From positions 56,250 to 120,249 of the forward strand of contig NZ_JAVIFU010000021.1 in the NCBI RefSeq assembly GCF_031157315.1: DNA of 64,000 bases. The letters run 5' to 3'. Below the pieces are notes generated by a model. That model did not search any database and was not told the origin of the DNA. It was given only the letters and a program-made list of their open reading frames with translations. Each line of letters opens with the position of its first letter. Position 1 is the first letter of the stretch. The position numbers and the translations under genes were made by a program. Source of the DNA: Paenibacillus sp. LHD-38. Its GTDB lineage: Bacteria; Bacillota; Bacilli; Paenibacillales; Paenibacillaceae. Shown piece by piece: positions 27,161-36,203 of the stretch.

Positions 27161-27517
27161 TTGAATCTACCTCCATCCTTAAAACCGGACAGCTCCTCCA
27201 CCGGTCTTGATCCAAAAGTAGCAGGCTTGTTATGTTACTTGGGAGGCTTCATAACTGGCATTATATTTCTTGTAATCGAGAAGAATAGTCGCTTTGTCAG
27301 ACTGCATGCTGTTCAGTCGATTGTTGTTTCTGTTGCACTCATCGTCCTTAATATCTTATTCGGCTTTATCCCTGTTATCGGCTGGCTGCTGGGATTGCTG
27401 CTTGCGCCGATCGGCTTCATCTTGTGGATCGGCCTTATGCTGTTGACGCTGCAAGGCAAGCTGAACAAGCTTCCCGTTATCGGCGACTGGTCCGAGCAGC
27501 AAGCCAATAAGTTTTAA
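27161..27517 (+). CDS. DUF4870 small membrane protein
   Basis: 118 residues with an N-terminal SSTGLDPKVAGLLCYLGGFITG signature and three membrane segments. Function unknown; DUF4870 proteins are small tetraspan-like membrane proteins. I chose the TTG at 27161 because AAAGGGTG lies just upstream; an earlier in-frame TTG at 27125 lacks one. The gene is bracketed by two same-orientation copies of the intergenic repeat about 545 bp apart, with a terminator after the second. Confidence 0.8.
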   Translation: MNLPPSLKPDSSSTGLDPKVAGLLCYLGGFITGIIFLVIEKNSRFVRLHAVQSIVVSVALIVLNILFGFIPVIGWLLGLLLAPIGFILWIGLMLLTLQGKLNKLPVIGDWSEQQANKF

Positions 27518-27528
27518 TCTTGCTGCCC

Positions 27529-27622
27529 AAGCGTAAACGGCTGACGCTGTCCTTGGCGGCAAAAGCTCATTTGCGGTGAAATATAAGCATGGTATAAGGT
27601 TAAAATTTATACTTTCTTATAT
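27529..27622 (+). repeat. Intergenic repeat, copy 4 (full)
   Basis: AAGCGTAAACGGCTGACGCTG start; ACGGC-TGAC-GCTGT pairs with one G-U; GGCGGCAAAAGC; AT-rich half with outer ATATAAG/CTTATAT and inner GTATAA/TTATAC. It begins 12 bp after the DUF4870 stop and precedes its terminator. Confidence 0.85.
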
Positions 27623-27628
27623 TCCAAA

Positions 27629-27662
27629 AAATGGACGGCCTTATGCCGTTCTTTTTTTGTTC
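27629..27662 (+). terminator. Terminator after the DUF4870 gene
   Basis: GACGGC, CTTAT loop, GCCGTTC, TTTTTTTG. From here to 27874 no further feature is visible beyond AT-rich DNA. Confidence 0.75.
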
Positions 27663-27874
27663 TCACAATAAGTTCAAAAGAACTTGTCATATACATAATC
27701 ATAATGCCTCGTAATCTGGAGATATAGGCTAATATCCAACTGCTGAACGCTCAATATGGAGGTAATCGGCCATACAACACTTTTATTCCTTAATCTAGCT
27801 GTTTGATGAATCAACAGAATGTTCGTATTATTAAATGAATAAAATAAAAATAAGAAGGATTGTGACGATTTCAT

Positions 27875-29194
27875 ATGGGTATAGGACTTAATCTATTATT
27901 ATTTGCTTTACTAATTGTGCTGACTGCTTTTTTCGTTGCTACGGAATTTGCCATTATTAAGCTTCGGACCAGCCGAGTCGATCAATTAGTCGTTGAAGGA
28001 AAGAAAAATGCGCTTGCCGTTCAACGTGTAGTCAGTAATTTAGATGGTTATCTATCCGCCTGTCAGCTTGGTATTACGATTACGGCGCTCGGCCTCGGAT
28101 GGCTGGGAGAGCCAACAGTGGAAAAGCTTCTTCTCCCGCTCTTCGATCAATGGCAGCTGAACAGCGATATCAGTCATATATTATCGTTTCTCATTGCCTT
28201 CATCGGTGTAACCTTTCTCCATGTAGTTATCGGTGAGCTTGCGCCAAAGAGTATTGCGATTCAGAAAGCCGAATTCGTCAGCTTTGCTGTCGTTAAACCG
28301 ATCATTTTCTTCTACAAAGTCATGTACCCGTTTATATGGCTTCTAAACGGTTCTGCTAATGCTTTAGTCCGCCTGTTTGGCTTGAAACCGGCAAAGGAGC
28401 ATGAGAATGCCCACAGCGAAGAAGAAATTCAAATTATTTTAAGCGACAGCCTCGAGAGTGGTAAAATCAACAATACCGAGTATGGCTACGTAAACCGGAT
28501 TTTTGCATTTGACGAAATTTTGGCAAAGGAAATCATGGTCCCGCGTACGGATATGGCCGTCTTATATAAGAACAACACGCTGCAGCAAAACATGGAAATT
28601 ATTCGCCGAGAACAGTATACCCGCTTCCCCGTTGCAGGTGACAGTAAAGACAATATTGTAGGCATGATCAATACGAAACAATTATTTTTGCAATATCATG
28701 TGGATAAAGATATCGATATGCAAACGTTAATCCAGCCTGTGATGTCTGTTGCTGAGGTTCTGCCCGTAAAAACGCTTCTGACACGAATGCAGCAAGAGCG
28801 CGTCCATTTTGCGATTGTAGTCGATGAGTACGGCGGTACATCCGGACTAGTGACGATTGAGGATATATTAGAGGAAATTGTCGGAGACATTAGGGATGAA
28901 TTTGATGCTGATGAGCGTAAAGACATTGAGATGCTGTCTGAAACGTCTTATCTTCTCGACGGCAAAGTATCGCTGACTGAGCTTGGTGACCTGATCGGTA
29001 CGGAGCTCGCGCATGAAGAAGTAGATACGATCGGCGGCTGGCTGTACAGTGAAATGGAAGAGCCAAAGCCCGGGAAACAATTCGGATTCCATCATTTAAC
29101 CTTTACCATCCGAGAAGTAAGCAAGCACCGGATTAATAAGGTGGAGCTGACGATAGCTCCGCCCACGAATCTGCTGAAACCGGAAGTCAGCTAA
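27875..29194 (+). CDS. CNNM-type transporter with CBS pair and CorC/HlyC domain (hemolysin family)
   Basis: 439 residues: a DUF21/CNNM transmembrane domain (about 1-195, with the AACQLGITITALGLGWLGEP-like motif), a CBS pair (about 205-330, VPRTDMAVLY and FAIVVDEYGGTSGLVTIEDILEEIVGDI) and a C-terminal transporter-associated CorC_HlyC domain. Homologues (MpfA, YhdP, YugS) export or gate magnesium; hemolysis is a historical label. Monocistronic, with a terminator right after. The ATG at 27875 has only a distant AAGGA. Confidence 0.92.
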   Translation: MGIGLNLLLFALLIVLTAFFVATEFAIIKLRTSRVDQLVVEGKKNALAVQRVVSNLDGYLSACQLGITITALGLGWLGEPTVEKLLLPLFDQWQLNSDISHILSFLIAFIGVTFLHVVIGELAPKSIAIQKAEFVSFAVVKPIIFFYKVMYPFIWLLNGSANALVRLFGLKPAKEHENAHSEEEIQIILSDSLESGKINNTEYGYVNRIFAFDEILAKEIMVPRTDMAVLYKNNTLQQNMEIIRREQYTRFPVAGDSKDNIVGMINTKQLFLQYHVDKDIDMQTLIQPVMSVAEVLPVKTLLTRMQQERVHFAIVVDEYGGTSGLVTIEDILEEIVGDIRDEFDADERKDIEMLSETSYLLDGKVSLTELGDLIGTELAHEEVDTIGGWLYSEMEEPKPGKQFGFHHLTFTIREVSKHRINKVELTIAPPTNLLKPEVS

Positions 29195-29195
29195 A

Positions 29196-29238
29196 AACAA
29201 GGCAGTTGCCACAACGGCATCTGCCTTGTTTTTTTATG
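29196..29238 (+). terminator. Terminator of the CNNM gene
   Basis: AACAAGGCAG, loop, CTGCCTTGTTTTTTT. Confidence 0.85.
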
Positions 29239-29298
29239 GGTATGCAAAGTCGTTTATGGGGCACCTTAATAAAAAAATGTACAAGAAAGGAATTTGAG

Positions 29299-29763
29299 AT
29301 GCATTATGAAATGGTAATTAATCTCATTTGTGGTTTCATTATTCCTTGGCTTGCCGCCATTCCCATTGCTGTGAAAAAACCGAAAACCTTACTGCTCATT
29401 TCTCCCATTGGCGCAGTCGTTTCCTTAGTCATCAACTCTTTTGGCTTCCAAATGATGTTCTGGGATTTCACGCCGCTTATACCCAATGACGAATCCGTTT
29501 CAGCTTTACCGCTTGATGTCGGCCTTTATCCCGTACTCGGCAGCTACCTGATTTGGACGATTCAAGCCCACCGGAATAAAACAGCGCTTGTTTTGCTTTT
29601 GTTTGTTTTGTGTACAACGCTGCTAGAATATATAGGCATACTCGTTGGTAAAGTAACCTACGGCAACGGCTGGAATGTAGGCTTTACCTTCCTGTCTTAC
29701 TTACTCGCTTTTAGCATCGTATACCTGTACTTTAAGCTGCTGGAGCGATCCCGAATTGTATAA
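29299..29763 (+). CDS. Small multipass membrane protein, CBO0543-like
   Basis: 154 residues with about five hydrophobic segments. The pattern (an N-terminal segment followed by two short hydrophobic hairpins, with GLYPVLGSYLIW in the middle) fits the CBO0543 family of Firmicute membrane proteins, whose function is unknown. AGAAAGGA precedes the ATG at 29299; the frame opens earlier but overlaps the terminator of the previous gene. Its stop is 3 bp from that of the convergent AI-2E gene. Confidence 0.75.
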   Translation: MHYEMVINLICGFIIPWLAAIPIAVKKPKTLLLISPIGAVVSLVINSFGFQMMFWDFTPLIPNDESVSALPLDVGLYPVLGSYLIWTIQAHRNKTALVLLLFVLCTTLLEYIGILVGKVTYGNGWNVGFTFLSYLLAFSIVYLYFKLLERSRIV

Positions 29764-29766
29764 GGT

Positions 29767-30924
29767 TTATAAAGGCTGTTCGTCCCTCTTCTCCTCTTGG
29801 TAGAGCGATGAATGGCTTCTGAACCACTCATACGAATGGATAACGATAACCTTTAAAACCGCGTAGCCCGGCACAGCAAGCACAATCCCTGCGAGCCCAA
29901 ACAAATTGCCCGCCGTTAAAATAACAAAAATAATCGTGATCGGATGGATCTGCAAGCTTTTGCCCATAATCTGCGGTGAAATGAACTTCCCTTCAATAAG
30001 CTGAACAATCGTCCAGATGACAACCATTTTCAGCAGCATAACAGGAGAAGTAACTAACGCCACAACCAATGCAGGCGTAATCGCTATTGCAGGTCCTAGG
30101 TATGGAATGACACTCGTGCAGGCCGCAACTAGGGCGAGCACCAAAGAGTACTCAAGTCCGATAACCAAATAGCCTATGTACAACAGCATGCCTATACAGA
30201 AGCTCACAATAATTTGCCCTCTAATATAACTGCTGATTTGACCATTCATTTCGGACATGATCCGTTTGGTTTGCGGCTGCAGCTTATTCGGTAGAAACCC
30301 CACAATCGTTTGCGGCAGCTGCTTTCCATCCTTGAGCAGATAGAAAAGAATGAACGGAAGCGTTACGATGGCTAATATAATCTCCTTAAGCGCCCCTACA
30401 AACGAGCCCAAGCTCGACAATGTCCCATTCAGCAGCGAAGTCGCCTGCTCCGTTATATTGCCAGACAGCTCAGCCGGATTCATATTGAACCATTCTTGAA
30501 TTTGCATAAAACCGGCGCTGTCCATAAAATCCTCAAAGTTTTGCTGCAATTGATCTCCGTATCTAGGAAAATTATTAACGAAGCTTACCGCTTGCTCGTT
30601 CAGAAACGGGATTACCGCGACCAACAAGATCGTAATAAGTCCTGCTCCCACCAGAAAGAGCAATATTATGGAGTAAACTCGTTTCACATGCTTTCGATCC
30701 AAGTAATCGACAATGGGGTTCAAGAGATAATACGCGATTCCCGCTAAGATGACAGGCAGCAGCAAGGTTTTTAGAAGCACCGTAACCGGCGTGAAAATAT
30801 AGGATATTTTCGTCAGCACCATGATATTGAGCCCAACGAGCAGCAGTACGAGCAGAAACAATACGAATTTGTTATTCAAAATAAATCGTTTGAACCGCTC
30901 TGTTCCAGATTTGGTATTTTCCAT
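29767..30924 (-). CDS. AI-2E family transporter (PerM/YdbI type)
   Basis: 385 residues with eight predicted membrane segments and the family block GKFISPQIMGKSLQIHPITIIFVILTAGNLFG-like ending around residue 330. Members export autoinducer-2 or act as sodium/proton antiporters; the substrate cannot be assigned. I use the ATG at 30924 with GAGGG upstream; the frame opens 147 bases earlier without a ribosome site. It is divergent from the pspA operon with about 160 bp between. Confidence 0.9.
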   Translation of the reverse strand: MENTKSGTERFKRFILNNKFVLFLLVLLLVGLNIMVLTKISYIFTPVTVLLKTLLLPVILAGIAYYLLNPIVDYLDRKHVKRVYSIILLFLVGAGLITILLVAVIPFLNEQAVSFVNNFPRYGDQLQQNFEDFMDSAGFMQIQEWFNMNPAELSGNITEQATSLLNGTLSSLGSFVGALKEIILAIVTLPFILFYLLKDGKQLPQTIVGFLPNKLQPQTKRIMSEMNGQISSYIRGQIIVSFCIGMLLYIGYLVIGLEYSLVLALVAACTSVIPYLGPAIAITPALVVALVTSPVMLLKMVVIWTIVQLIEGKFISPQIMGKSLQIHPITIIFVILTAGNLFGLAGIVLAVPGYAVLKVIVIHSYEWFRSHSSLYQEEKRDEQPL

Positions 30925-31087
30925 CGTGATGCCCTCTTTCTTCTCCGAAAGGTAATCAATTTGATTCATTGTAGCATTACTGCAAATAAAAACGCGAATC
31001 ACACGATGGCCGATTATTACTTGCAACTTATTCCCTTTATTTGGCGTATCATTATTTATGTGATCAACCATCCTAGGAGGGATTCAA

Positions 31088-31756
31088 GTGTCTATATTTA
31101 AAAGACTGCGTGACCTTACTTTATCGAATGTTTACTCTCTAATCGAGAAAGCAGAGGATCCAATAAAACTAACCGATCAATATATTCGCGATATGCAAGA
31201 GGATCTTGCAGATGCAGAGAAAGCCGTTGCCGCGCAAATTGCTATCGAGAAGAAGTTCAAGCAGCTGTATGAAGAGCAAGCACAGCTTGTAGAGAAGCGT
31301 GGTGAGCAAGCGCATCTTGCGGCACAGTCCCAAAATATCGATCTTGCGCGCCGCGCGCTGGAAGAAAAGAAATCCGCTGAACAAAAGGCTGCTGAATACA
31401 AAGCCAGCTTTGACCAAAATAAAATGCTGGCAGACAATTTGCGCGGCAAGCTTGATGAAATGCGTAAACAGCTTACCGATCTGAAGAACAAGCGTGAAAC
31501 ACTCGTGGCTCGTTATAATGCGGCCAAGGCTCAAACGGAAATCAATAAAGCGATGTCGGGCTTTGGCACCGATTCTGCTGCAGCTGGCATGAAACGCATG
31601 GAGGAAAAAATGCTGCAAATGGAAGCTCAAGCCGAAGCAAGTAATGAGATTAACGCTAAAGGCAAATCGCTTGATGATGAATTTGAGAAGCTCGGCAAGG
31701 ACAAAGCAGTCGAAGATGAGCTAGCCGCGCTGATGAAGCAGTACGAAAAACAATAA
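31088..31756 (+). CDS. PspA/IM30 family protein
   Basis: 222 residues, almost all alpha-helical coiled coil, with the N-terminal amphipathic segment (IFKRLRDLTLSNVYSLIEKAEDP) that binds stressed membranes. PspA/Vipp1 proteins polymerise into ESCRT-III-like rods that protect the membrane. GTG start with AGGAGGG before it. It heads an operon with DUF350, DUF4178 and DUF4247 proteins, a recurring PspA neighbourhood. Confidence 0.93.
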   Translation: MSIFKRLRDLTLSNVYSLIEKAEDPIKLTDQYIRDMQEDLADAEKAVAAQIAIEKKFKQLYEEQAQLVEKRGEQAHLAAQSQNIDLARRALEEKKSAEQKAAEYKASFDQNKMLADNLRGKLDEMRKQLTDLKNKRETLVARYNAAKAQTEINKAMSGFGTDSAAAGMKRMEEKMLQMEAQAEASNEINAKGKSLDDEFEKLGKDKAVEDELAALMKQYEKQ

Positions 31757-31787
31757 TTCTTCCAATAAACTAGGAAATATTGTATAG

Positions 31788-31845
31788 TATGACCGCTGGT
31801 GTTAGGAATCGGACTCCCCGGTTTTAACAAAAAGCGGTCATTTTT
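31788..31845 (+). terminator. Hairpin between pspA-like and DUF350 genes
   Basis: GACCGCT, loop, AGCGGTC, ATTTTTAT. Probably a partial terminator that makes the first gene the most expressed. Confidence 0.65.
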
Positions 31846-31874
31846 ATAAATTAGAAACCTTGGAGGAATTGTCG

Positions 31875-32276
31875 ATGTCATGGATTGATCTTATCCGTAT
31901 TCCGGTTTGGACAGGCGCAGGTGCCCTTTTACTCGTCATCATTATGTTTCTGGACTCCCGGTTTACGAAGTACAACGATTTGCAAGAAATTAAAAACGGG
32001 AATACAGCCGTAACGACTCGCTTTGTGCTTAAGCTATTTGCTCAAGCGTACATTTTGTCCCAATCCATCAGCAAATCCAGTGAAATGTGGGAAGCTCTTG
32101 TCATCTCCCTCGTCTCTTTTGTCCTCTTGCTCGTATTGGAGTGGATCGTGGAGAAGGTTGTCATTGCTATAAGCGGAATGAAGCTTGAGCAAGGGATACA
32201 TGAAGGCAAGATCGGATACGCATTATTTGCCGGATCGCTGCATATTGCTGGCGCACTAATCATCGGGTCTATCTAA
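31875..32276 (+). CDS. DUF350 membrane protein
   Basis: 133 residues with four membrane segments, in the YjfL-like DUF350 family found beside PspA homologues in many bacteria. GGAGG lies 7 bases before the ATG at 31875. Function unproven; the context suggests a membrane partner of the PspA protein. Confidence 0.82.
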   Translation: MSWIDLIRIPVWTGAGALLLVIIMFLDSRFTKYNDLQEIKNGNTAVTTRFVLKLFAQAYILSQSISKSSEMWEALVISLVSFVLLLVLEWIVEKVVIAISGMKLEQGIHEGKIGYALFAGSLHIAGALIIGSI

Positions 32277-32297
32277 TGAAATGAAGGAGCATATAAG

Positions 32298-32804
32298 ATG
32301 AGCTTGTTCAAAAGGATCAAAAACCTGCTAACTCCCGTTGAAGCGCCCATTGCTGAGAAAAGCATTATGACGCTGTCTCCTGGCGATGTGTGCGAGGTTT
32401 CCTTAATTACTTATAACGTAACAGGCCGAACACATAACCGATCCCGCAATGCGATCGTGCTTACGCTGCAAGACGGCATAACCATCCGCTACCTGACTGT
32501 AGAGGAACGGGAAAAAACGGTATTTGCACTCTATGATCCCATTGACGGCCGGCTGGATTCCATTGATGAGGTACCAACCATTTTGGAGCTAGATGACCGT
32601 AATTATCACATGGAGGAGCAATTCTCCGGCATTATTTTGGCTAGCGGCAAAACGCCTTACATGCAGGGAGGCGAACAGCATGTCTGGCAATATCAATCAG
32701 ATGATATGAGGTTACTTCGTATCGAATGGCAAGACGGACGCTTCATGCTTTATGAAGGAGAAAGCGTTCTGCCTGCCGATGTACGCGTGCTGCGGGGCGG
32801 ATAG
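32298..32804 (+). CDS. DUF4178 protein
   Basis: 168 residues, soluble, beta-rich, with MTLSPGDVCEVSLITYNVTGRT near the start and SDDMRLLRIEWQDGRFMLYEGE near the end, the DUF4178 pattern. GAAGGAG precedes the ATG. It lies 21 bp after DUF350 and 9 bp before the DUF4247 gene, clearly one operon. Function unknown. Confidence 0.82.
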   Translation: MSLFKRIKNLLTPVEAPIAEKSIMTLSPGDVCEVSLITYNVTGRTHNRSRNAIVLTLQDGITIRYLTVEEREKTVFALYDPIDGRLDSIDEVPTILELDDRNYHMEEQFSGIILASGKTPYMQGGEQHVWQYQSDDMRLLRIEWQDGRFMLYEGESVLPADVRVLRGG

Positions 32805-32813
32805 GAGGATAGG

Positions 32814-33620
32814 ATGAATAAATGGTGGCATCAATCGATTAAGTACCTGCTTCTACTGAGCTTTATCATCCCTCTTCTCACAGCTTGCACCGTTTCGGAT
32901 AGCGTGAAGGATCAATATCCTTTACAATCGGTCAACGGCTCCGGCAACGAAACCTCTTATGTGTATCGTGCCGATAATATCTCTGTTCCTGATGTCGCTA
33001 AAAATTTCATCGATCAACGTACGCCCGAGCAGCAGAGCGATGTGAGTACGGAACGGATGTTTCTCGTTTATTCGGATGAAGTCATTCAACTGGATCAAGC
33101 TCCTGACGATCCGGCAGACACACTCATCGAGATTAACTCAACCGAATATGTACGTCAAAATTACAGTTCAAGCTTTCTCCAAGGTTATCTCATTGCCAGT
33201 GTTCTTGACGACTTGTTCGACCACGGCAAGTACGGCAAAGGCAAATATCGCGGATATACAACCAAGGACAAATATAAGCCAAATACCTCATACCGAACCC
33301 CTACGGTAGAAGATAAGAAGCTGGCACCTCCCGTTACGGTGAATCGAACCGGCTCGGTGTTTAAAAGATCCAAGGATGCCAACGCATCCGCTTCGTCAGC
33401 GGCAGCAAGTTCAGGAACGCAAACAGGTAGCAAATCCAATGTCGGATCAACAACGACAACGAATGCCGATAAAAATACAATCACTTCCAAGCCTTCCTCA
33501 AAGGGGAAAATTGTAAGGGAAACCAATAAATCAAGCAAATCAAATAAAGTGTACACAAAGCCGCGTATATCAAAACCTTCCGTGAAGACCGGAAAAAGCA
33601 GAATAACGCGGAGGCGTTAA
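32814..33620 (+). CDS. DUF4247 lipoprotein
   Basis: 268 residues. A signal peptide ends in a lipobox (LLTAC, Cys25), so it is membrane-anchored outside. The middle carries the DUF4247 domain (about 45-160). From about residue 165 the tail is low-complexity Ser/Thr/Lys with many basic residues (ends TRRR), likely to bind wall polymers or teichoic acid by charge. TAGGAGGATAGG precedes the ATG. Last gene of the pspA operon. Function unknown. Confidence 0.82.
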   Translation: MNKWWHQSIKYLLLLSFIIPLLTACTVSDSVKDQYPLQSVNGSGNETSYVYRADNISVPDVAKNFIDQRTPEQQSDVSTERMFLVYSDEVIQLDQAPDDPADTLIEINSTEYVRQNYSSSFLQGYLIASVLDDLFDHGKYGKGKYRGYTTKDKYKPNTSYRTPTVEDKKLAPPVTVNRTGSVFKRSKDANASASSAAASSGTQTGSKSNVGSTTTTNADKNTITSKPSSKGKIVRETNKSSKSNKVYTKPRISKPSVKTGKSRITRRR

Positions 33621-33654
33621 ACAAGACCCTTCACCACCCCATTGCAATCAAAGG

Positions 33655-33690
33655 AAGAGCAGTATCCCAAATAGGATACTGCTCTTCTAT
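33655..33690. terminator. Bidirectional terminator between DUF4247 and antiporter genes
   Basis: GAAGAGCAGTATCC and perfect complement with a 6-nt loop. The stop codon of the leftward antiporter gene lies inside the right arm. Confidence 0.75.
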
Positions 33691-34817
33691 TTAAATAACC
33701 ATTTCAGCATTGGCGGCGTGACAAGCGTCGTCAAGATCACCACGATGACCACTGCCGTAAAATACTGCGGAAGCAGTAACCCCGACTCCAAACCTGATGC
33801 CGCAATAATAAGGGCAACCTCACCCCTTGATACCATTCCAGCGCCAATTGCAATAGATGAGTGATTATTGAAACCTGTCAATCTTGCACCTAAGGCTCCG
33901 CCTAACAGCTTCGTCAGAACCGCAACAAGGGATAACAGCAGAATAAAGACGAGCTGATTGCCTACTCCGACGAATGTAATATTTAAACCGATGCTTACGA
34001 AAAAAACAGGCACGAATAACGTATAGGCGATCGGCTCCACCTTCGATTCCACATCATGCTTAAACGAGGTTTGCGAAATGGCAATTCCCGCTGCAAAGGC
34101 GCCAATAATACCGGCTACCCCCATTTTCTCAGCAAAATAAGAAAACGCGAAACAGGCGATTAGTGCACCGCTCATAGCCGCTTCCGTTATTCTAAACCGA
34201 GCAAACTGCTTCATAAAGAATGGAATGACCCAAATGGAAATGACTACGATAATGATAAAGAACACGACCTTTTTTCCAATTAAAGCCGGTATTGATACAT
34301 CGTCCGAAGCGCCAAGCAAGCTCATCATCACAGCTAATAGTACGACGACTACGACGTCGTCTACAACCGCTGCCCCTAGGATCGTCGTTCCTTCCCTGGA
34401 ATTAAGCTGGTTCATTTCCTTCAGCGTTTGAACCGATATGCTGACCGATGTCGCACATAGCAGCAATCCAAGAAATAATGCCTCTGTATTTGACATGTCG
34501 AGAGCAGCGGCTATGGCATACCCTCCAATAAACGGAAGAATTATTCCGCCTATCGCAACGGCAAATGATGCTTTCCAATTTTTTCGAAGCTGTTCCAAAT
34601 CCGTTTCCAAACCCGCTATGAACATGAGTAAAAGAACGCCTATTTCTGCAAAATGACCAATGAAATCATCAGGATGTACCCATCCGAGCAAGGCTGGCCC
34701 AAGGATAATCCCCGCGAGCAGCTTTCCAAGCACTGCAGGCTGCCCTAATCGTACTGACAAATGCCCTGCCGCCTTTGTAGCTGCGATAATAAGAGCAAGA
34801 TAAAATATAAACTGCAT
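33687..34817 (-). CDS. Cation:proton antiporter, CPA2/KefB-NapA type
   Basis: 376 residues with about 12 membrane segments; LLMFIAGLETDLEQL and GAFAAGIAISQTSFK are CPA2 hallmarks. No TrkA-N nucleotide-binding domain is attached, unlike KefB. GGGAGG precedes the ATG. It exchanges Na+ or K+ for H+. Convergent with the pspA operon. Confidence 0.9.
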   Translation of the reverse strand: MQFIFYLALIIAATKAAGHLSVRLGQPAVLGKLLAGIILGPALLGWVHPDDFIGHFAEIGVLLLMFIAGLETDLEQLRKNWKASFAVAIGGIILPFIGGYAIAAALDMSNTEALFLGLLLCATSVSISVQTLKEMNQLNSREGTTILGAAVVDDVVVVVLLAVMMSLLGASDDVSIPALIGKKVVFFIIIVVISIWVIPFFMKQFARFRITEAAMSGALIACFAFSYFAEKMGVAGIIGAFAAGIAISQTSFKHDVESKVEPIAYTLFVPVFFVSIGLNITFVGVGNQLVFILLLSLVAVLTKLLGGALGARLTGFNNHSSIAIGAGMVSRGEVALIIAASGLESGLLLPQYFTAVVIVVILTTLVTPPMLKWLFK

Positions 34818-34854
34818 ACACGTACGCCTCCCATATCGATTGAATTAGCATGCA

Positions 34855-34925
34855 ACAAAAAAAGGCCTGTATACATACAGGCCCCTAAATAAAACAAAAA
34901 GAGCCCTTGGTGACAGGCTCCTCCG
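34855..34925 (-). terminator. Two tandem terminators after rpsR
   Basis: Leftward, GAGCC...GGGCTC with TTTTTG (34898-34923), then the palindrome GGCCTGTATGTATACAGGCC with TTTTTTTG (34858-34886). Confidence 0.85.
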
Positions 34926-34949
34926 TTTTGTACATATTCACTTATCGAC

Positions 34950-35234
34950 CTATTCAGTCGTGTAAGGAAGCAATGCGATTTGACGTGAACGTTTAACTGC
35001 GATTGTAAGCAAGCGTTGGTATTTCGCGCTTGTACCAGTCACACGACGTGGCAAGATTTTGCCGCGCTCGCTGATAAACTTTTTCAGCAAATCTACATCT
35101 TTATAGTCAATTTTAGTGATTTTGTTTACAGTGAAGAAACACACTTTACGGCGTTTGTTGCGTCCGCCTTTACGTCCGCTGAACTTACGTTCTGGACGCT
35201 CGTCGCCGCCGTTATCTCTTTGCTTGAAAGCCAT
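34950..35234 (-). CDS. rpsR: 30S ribosomal protein S18
   Basis: 94 residues with a basic N-terminal extension (GRKGGRNKRRK), then the S18 core KITKIDYKDVDLLKKFISERGKILPRR and TGTSAKYQRLL. Binds the 16S platform with S6. The zinc-ribbon Cys set of some S18 paralogues is absent (single Cys32). Last gene of rpsF-ssb-rpsR. Confidence 0.97.
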   Translation of the reverse strand: MAFKQRDNGGDERPERKFSGRKGGRNKRRKVCFFTVNKITKIDYKDVDLLKKFISERGKILPRRVTGTSAKYQRLLTIAVKRSRQIALLPYTTE

Positions 35235-35345
35235 GATAGGTATCCTCCTTATCGTTGAAAATTTTACAATTACGCAGCTGCTCTATGTTTCAATAAAGGC
35301 CGCATAACCGTTCCATTGATACACGAAGTAGAAGCTCCTTCGATA

Positions 35346-35867
35346 TCAAAAGGGCAAATCATCCTCTGATATATCAATCGGGCGTCCGTCATCCTGGAAA
35401 GGATCACGGCTGTCGTTACGTGAGTTATTGCCAGATGGCCGGTTACCGCCGCTTTGGGAAGCGTTGCCGCCGTAAGATCCGCCGCCGCTGCTTGTACCGC
35501 CGCTGTAGCTGCTTCCGCCTTCTTCGCGCGAGCCGCCGCCGTCTTTATTGGATTCCAAAAACCGAACGTTATCAGCGATAACTTCCGTTACGTAGACGCG
35601 TTTGCCTTCGTTGTTCTCGTAATTCCGCACTTGAATGCGTCCTTCAACCGCCGTTAAGCGGCCTTTACGCAAGTAGTTGGCGCAAGTCTCGGCCAGTTGA
35701 CGCCATGTTACAACCGGAATAAAATCCGCTTCACGCTCGCCTTGACCGCCGCTCGTAAACGGACGATCTACTGCTAACGTAAACTGTGTAACCGCAACAC
35801 CTGCAGGCGTATAGCGAAGCTCTGGGTCTCTCGTCAATCTACCAATTAGTATAACACGATTCAACAT
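35346..35867 (-). CDS. ssb: Single-stranded DNA-binding protein
   Basis: 173 residues: an OB fold (about 1-105, starting MLNRVILIGRLTRDPELRYTP), a Gly/Ser/Asn-rich linker, and the acidic DDLPF tip that recruits replication and repair partners. It lies between rpsF and rpsR, the usual Firmicute arrangement. Confidence 0.97.
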   Translation of the reverse strand: MLNRVILIGRLTRDPELRYTPAGVAVTQFTLAVDRPFTSGGQGEREADFIPVVTWRQLAETCANYLRKGRLTAVEGRIQVRNYENNEGKRVYVTEVIADNVRFLESNKDGGGSREEGGSSYSGGTSSGGGSYGGNASQSGGNRPSGNNSRNDSRDPFQDDGRPIDISEDDLPF

Positions 35868-35903
35868 CGTTTCTGACCTCCCAATCGAACAATCCAGCGT
35901 GGA

Positions 35904-36188
35904 TTAAGCGACGTCTCTGACGATCAACGAACGGATAACTTCATCCGTAATCTTCATGATGCGGTCAAGTTCATTCACAACTTCAGTCGTTGCGTTGAAA
36001 TGTACCAGTACAAAGTACCCATCACGAAGCTTATTGATCTCATACGCAAGACGACGTTTTCCGCTCACATCTTGCTTTGTGACCTCTCCGCCGTTGGAGA
36101 TAATGCCATGGAATTTGTCAACGATCGCTTGCAAGGCTTCTTGCTCAACGTCTGGACGAACGATGTACATTACTTCATATTTGCGCAT
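35904..36188 (-). CDS. rpsF: 30S ribosomal protein S6
   Basis: 94 residues starting MRKYEVMYIVRP, the S6 signature. Pairs with S18 on the platform. GAGGAGGTG lies before the ATG. First gene of the operon with its own strong promoter and a short leader. Confidence 0.97.
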   Translation of the reverse strand: MRKYEVMYIVRPDVEQEALQAIVDKFHGIISNGGEVTKQDVSGKRRLAYEINKLRDGYFVLVHFNATTEVVNELDRIMKITDEVIRSLIVRDVA

Positions 36189-36203
36189 ATTGTTTCACCT
36201 CCT

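Noticed and set aside
27674..27874. 66-codon minus-strand frame
   Set aside because: AT-rich, Phe/Leu-rich composition with no ribosome site; looks like non-coding spacer.
29069..29078. CCCGGGAAA as a Noc site
   Set aside because: Only the right half of the consensus matches and it lies in a coding region of a far gene.
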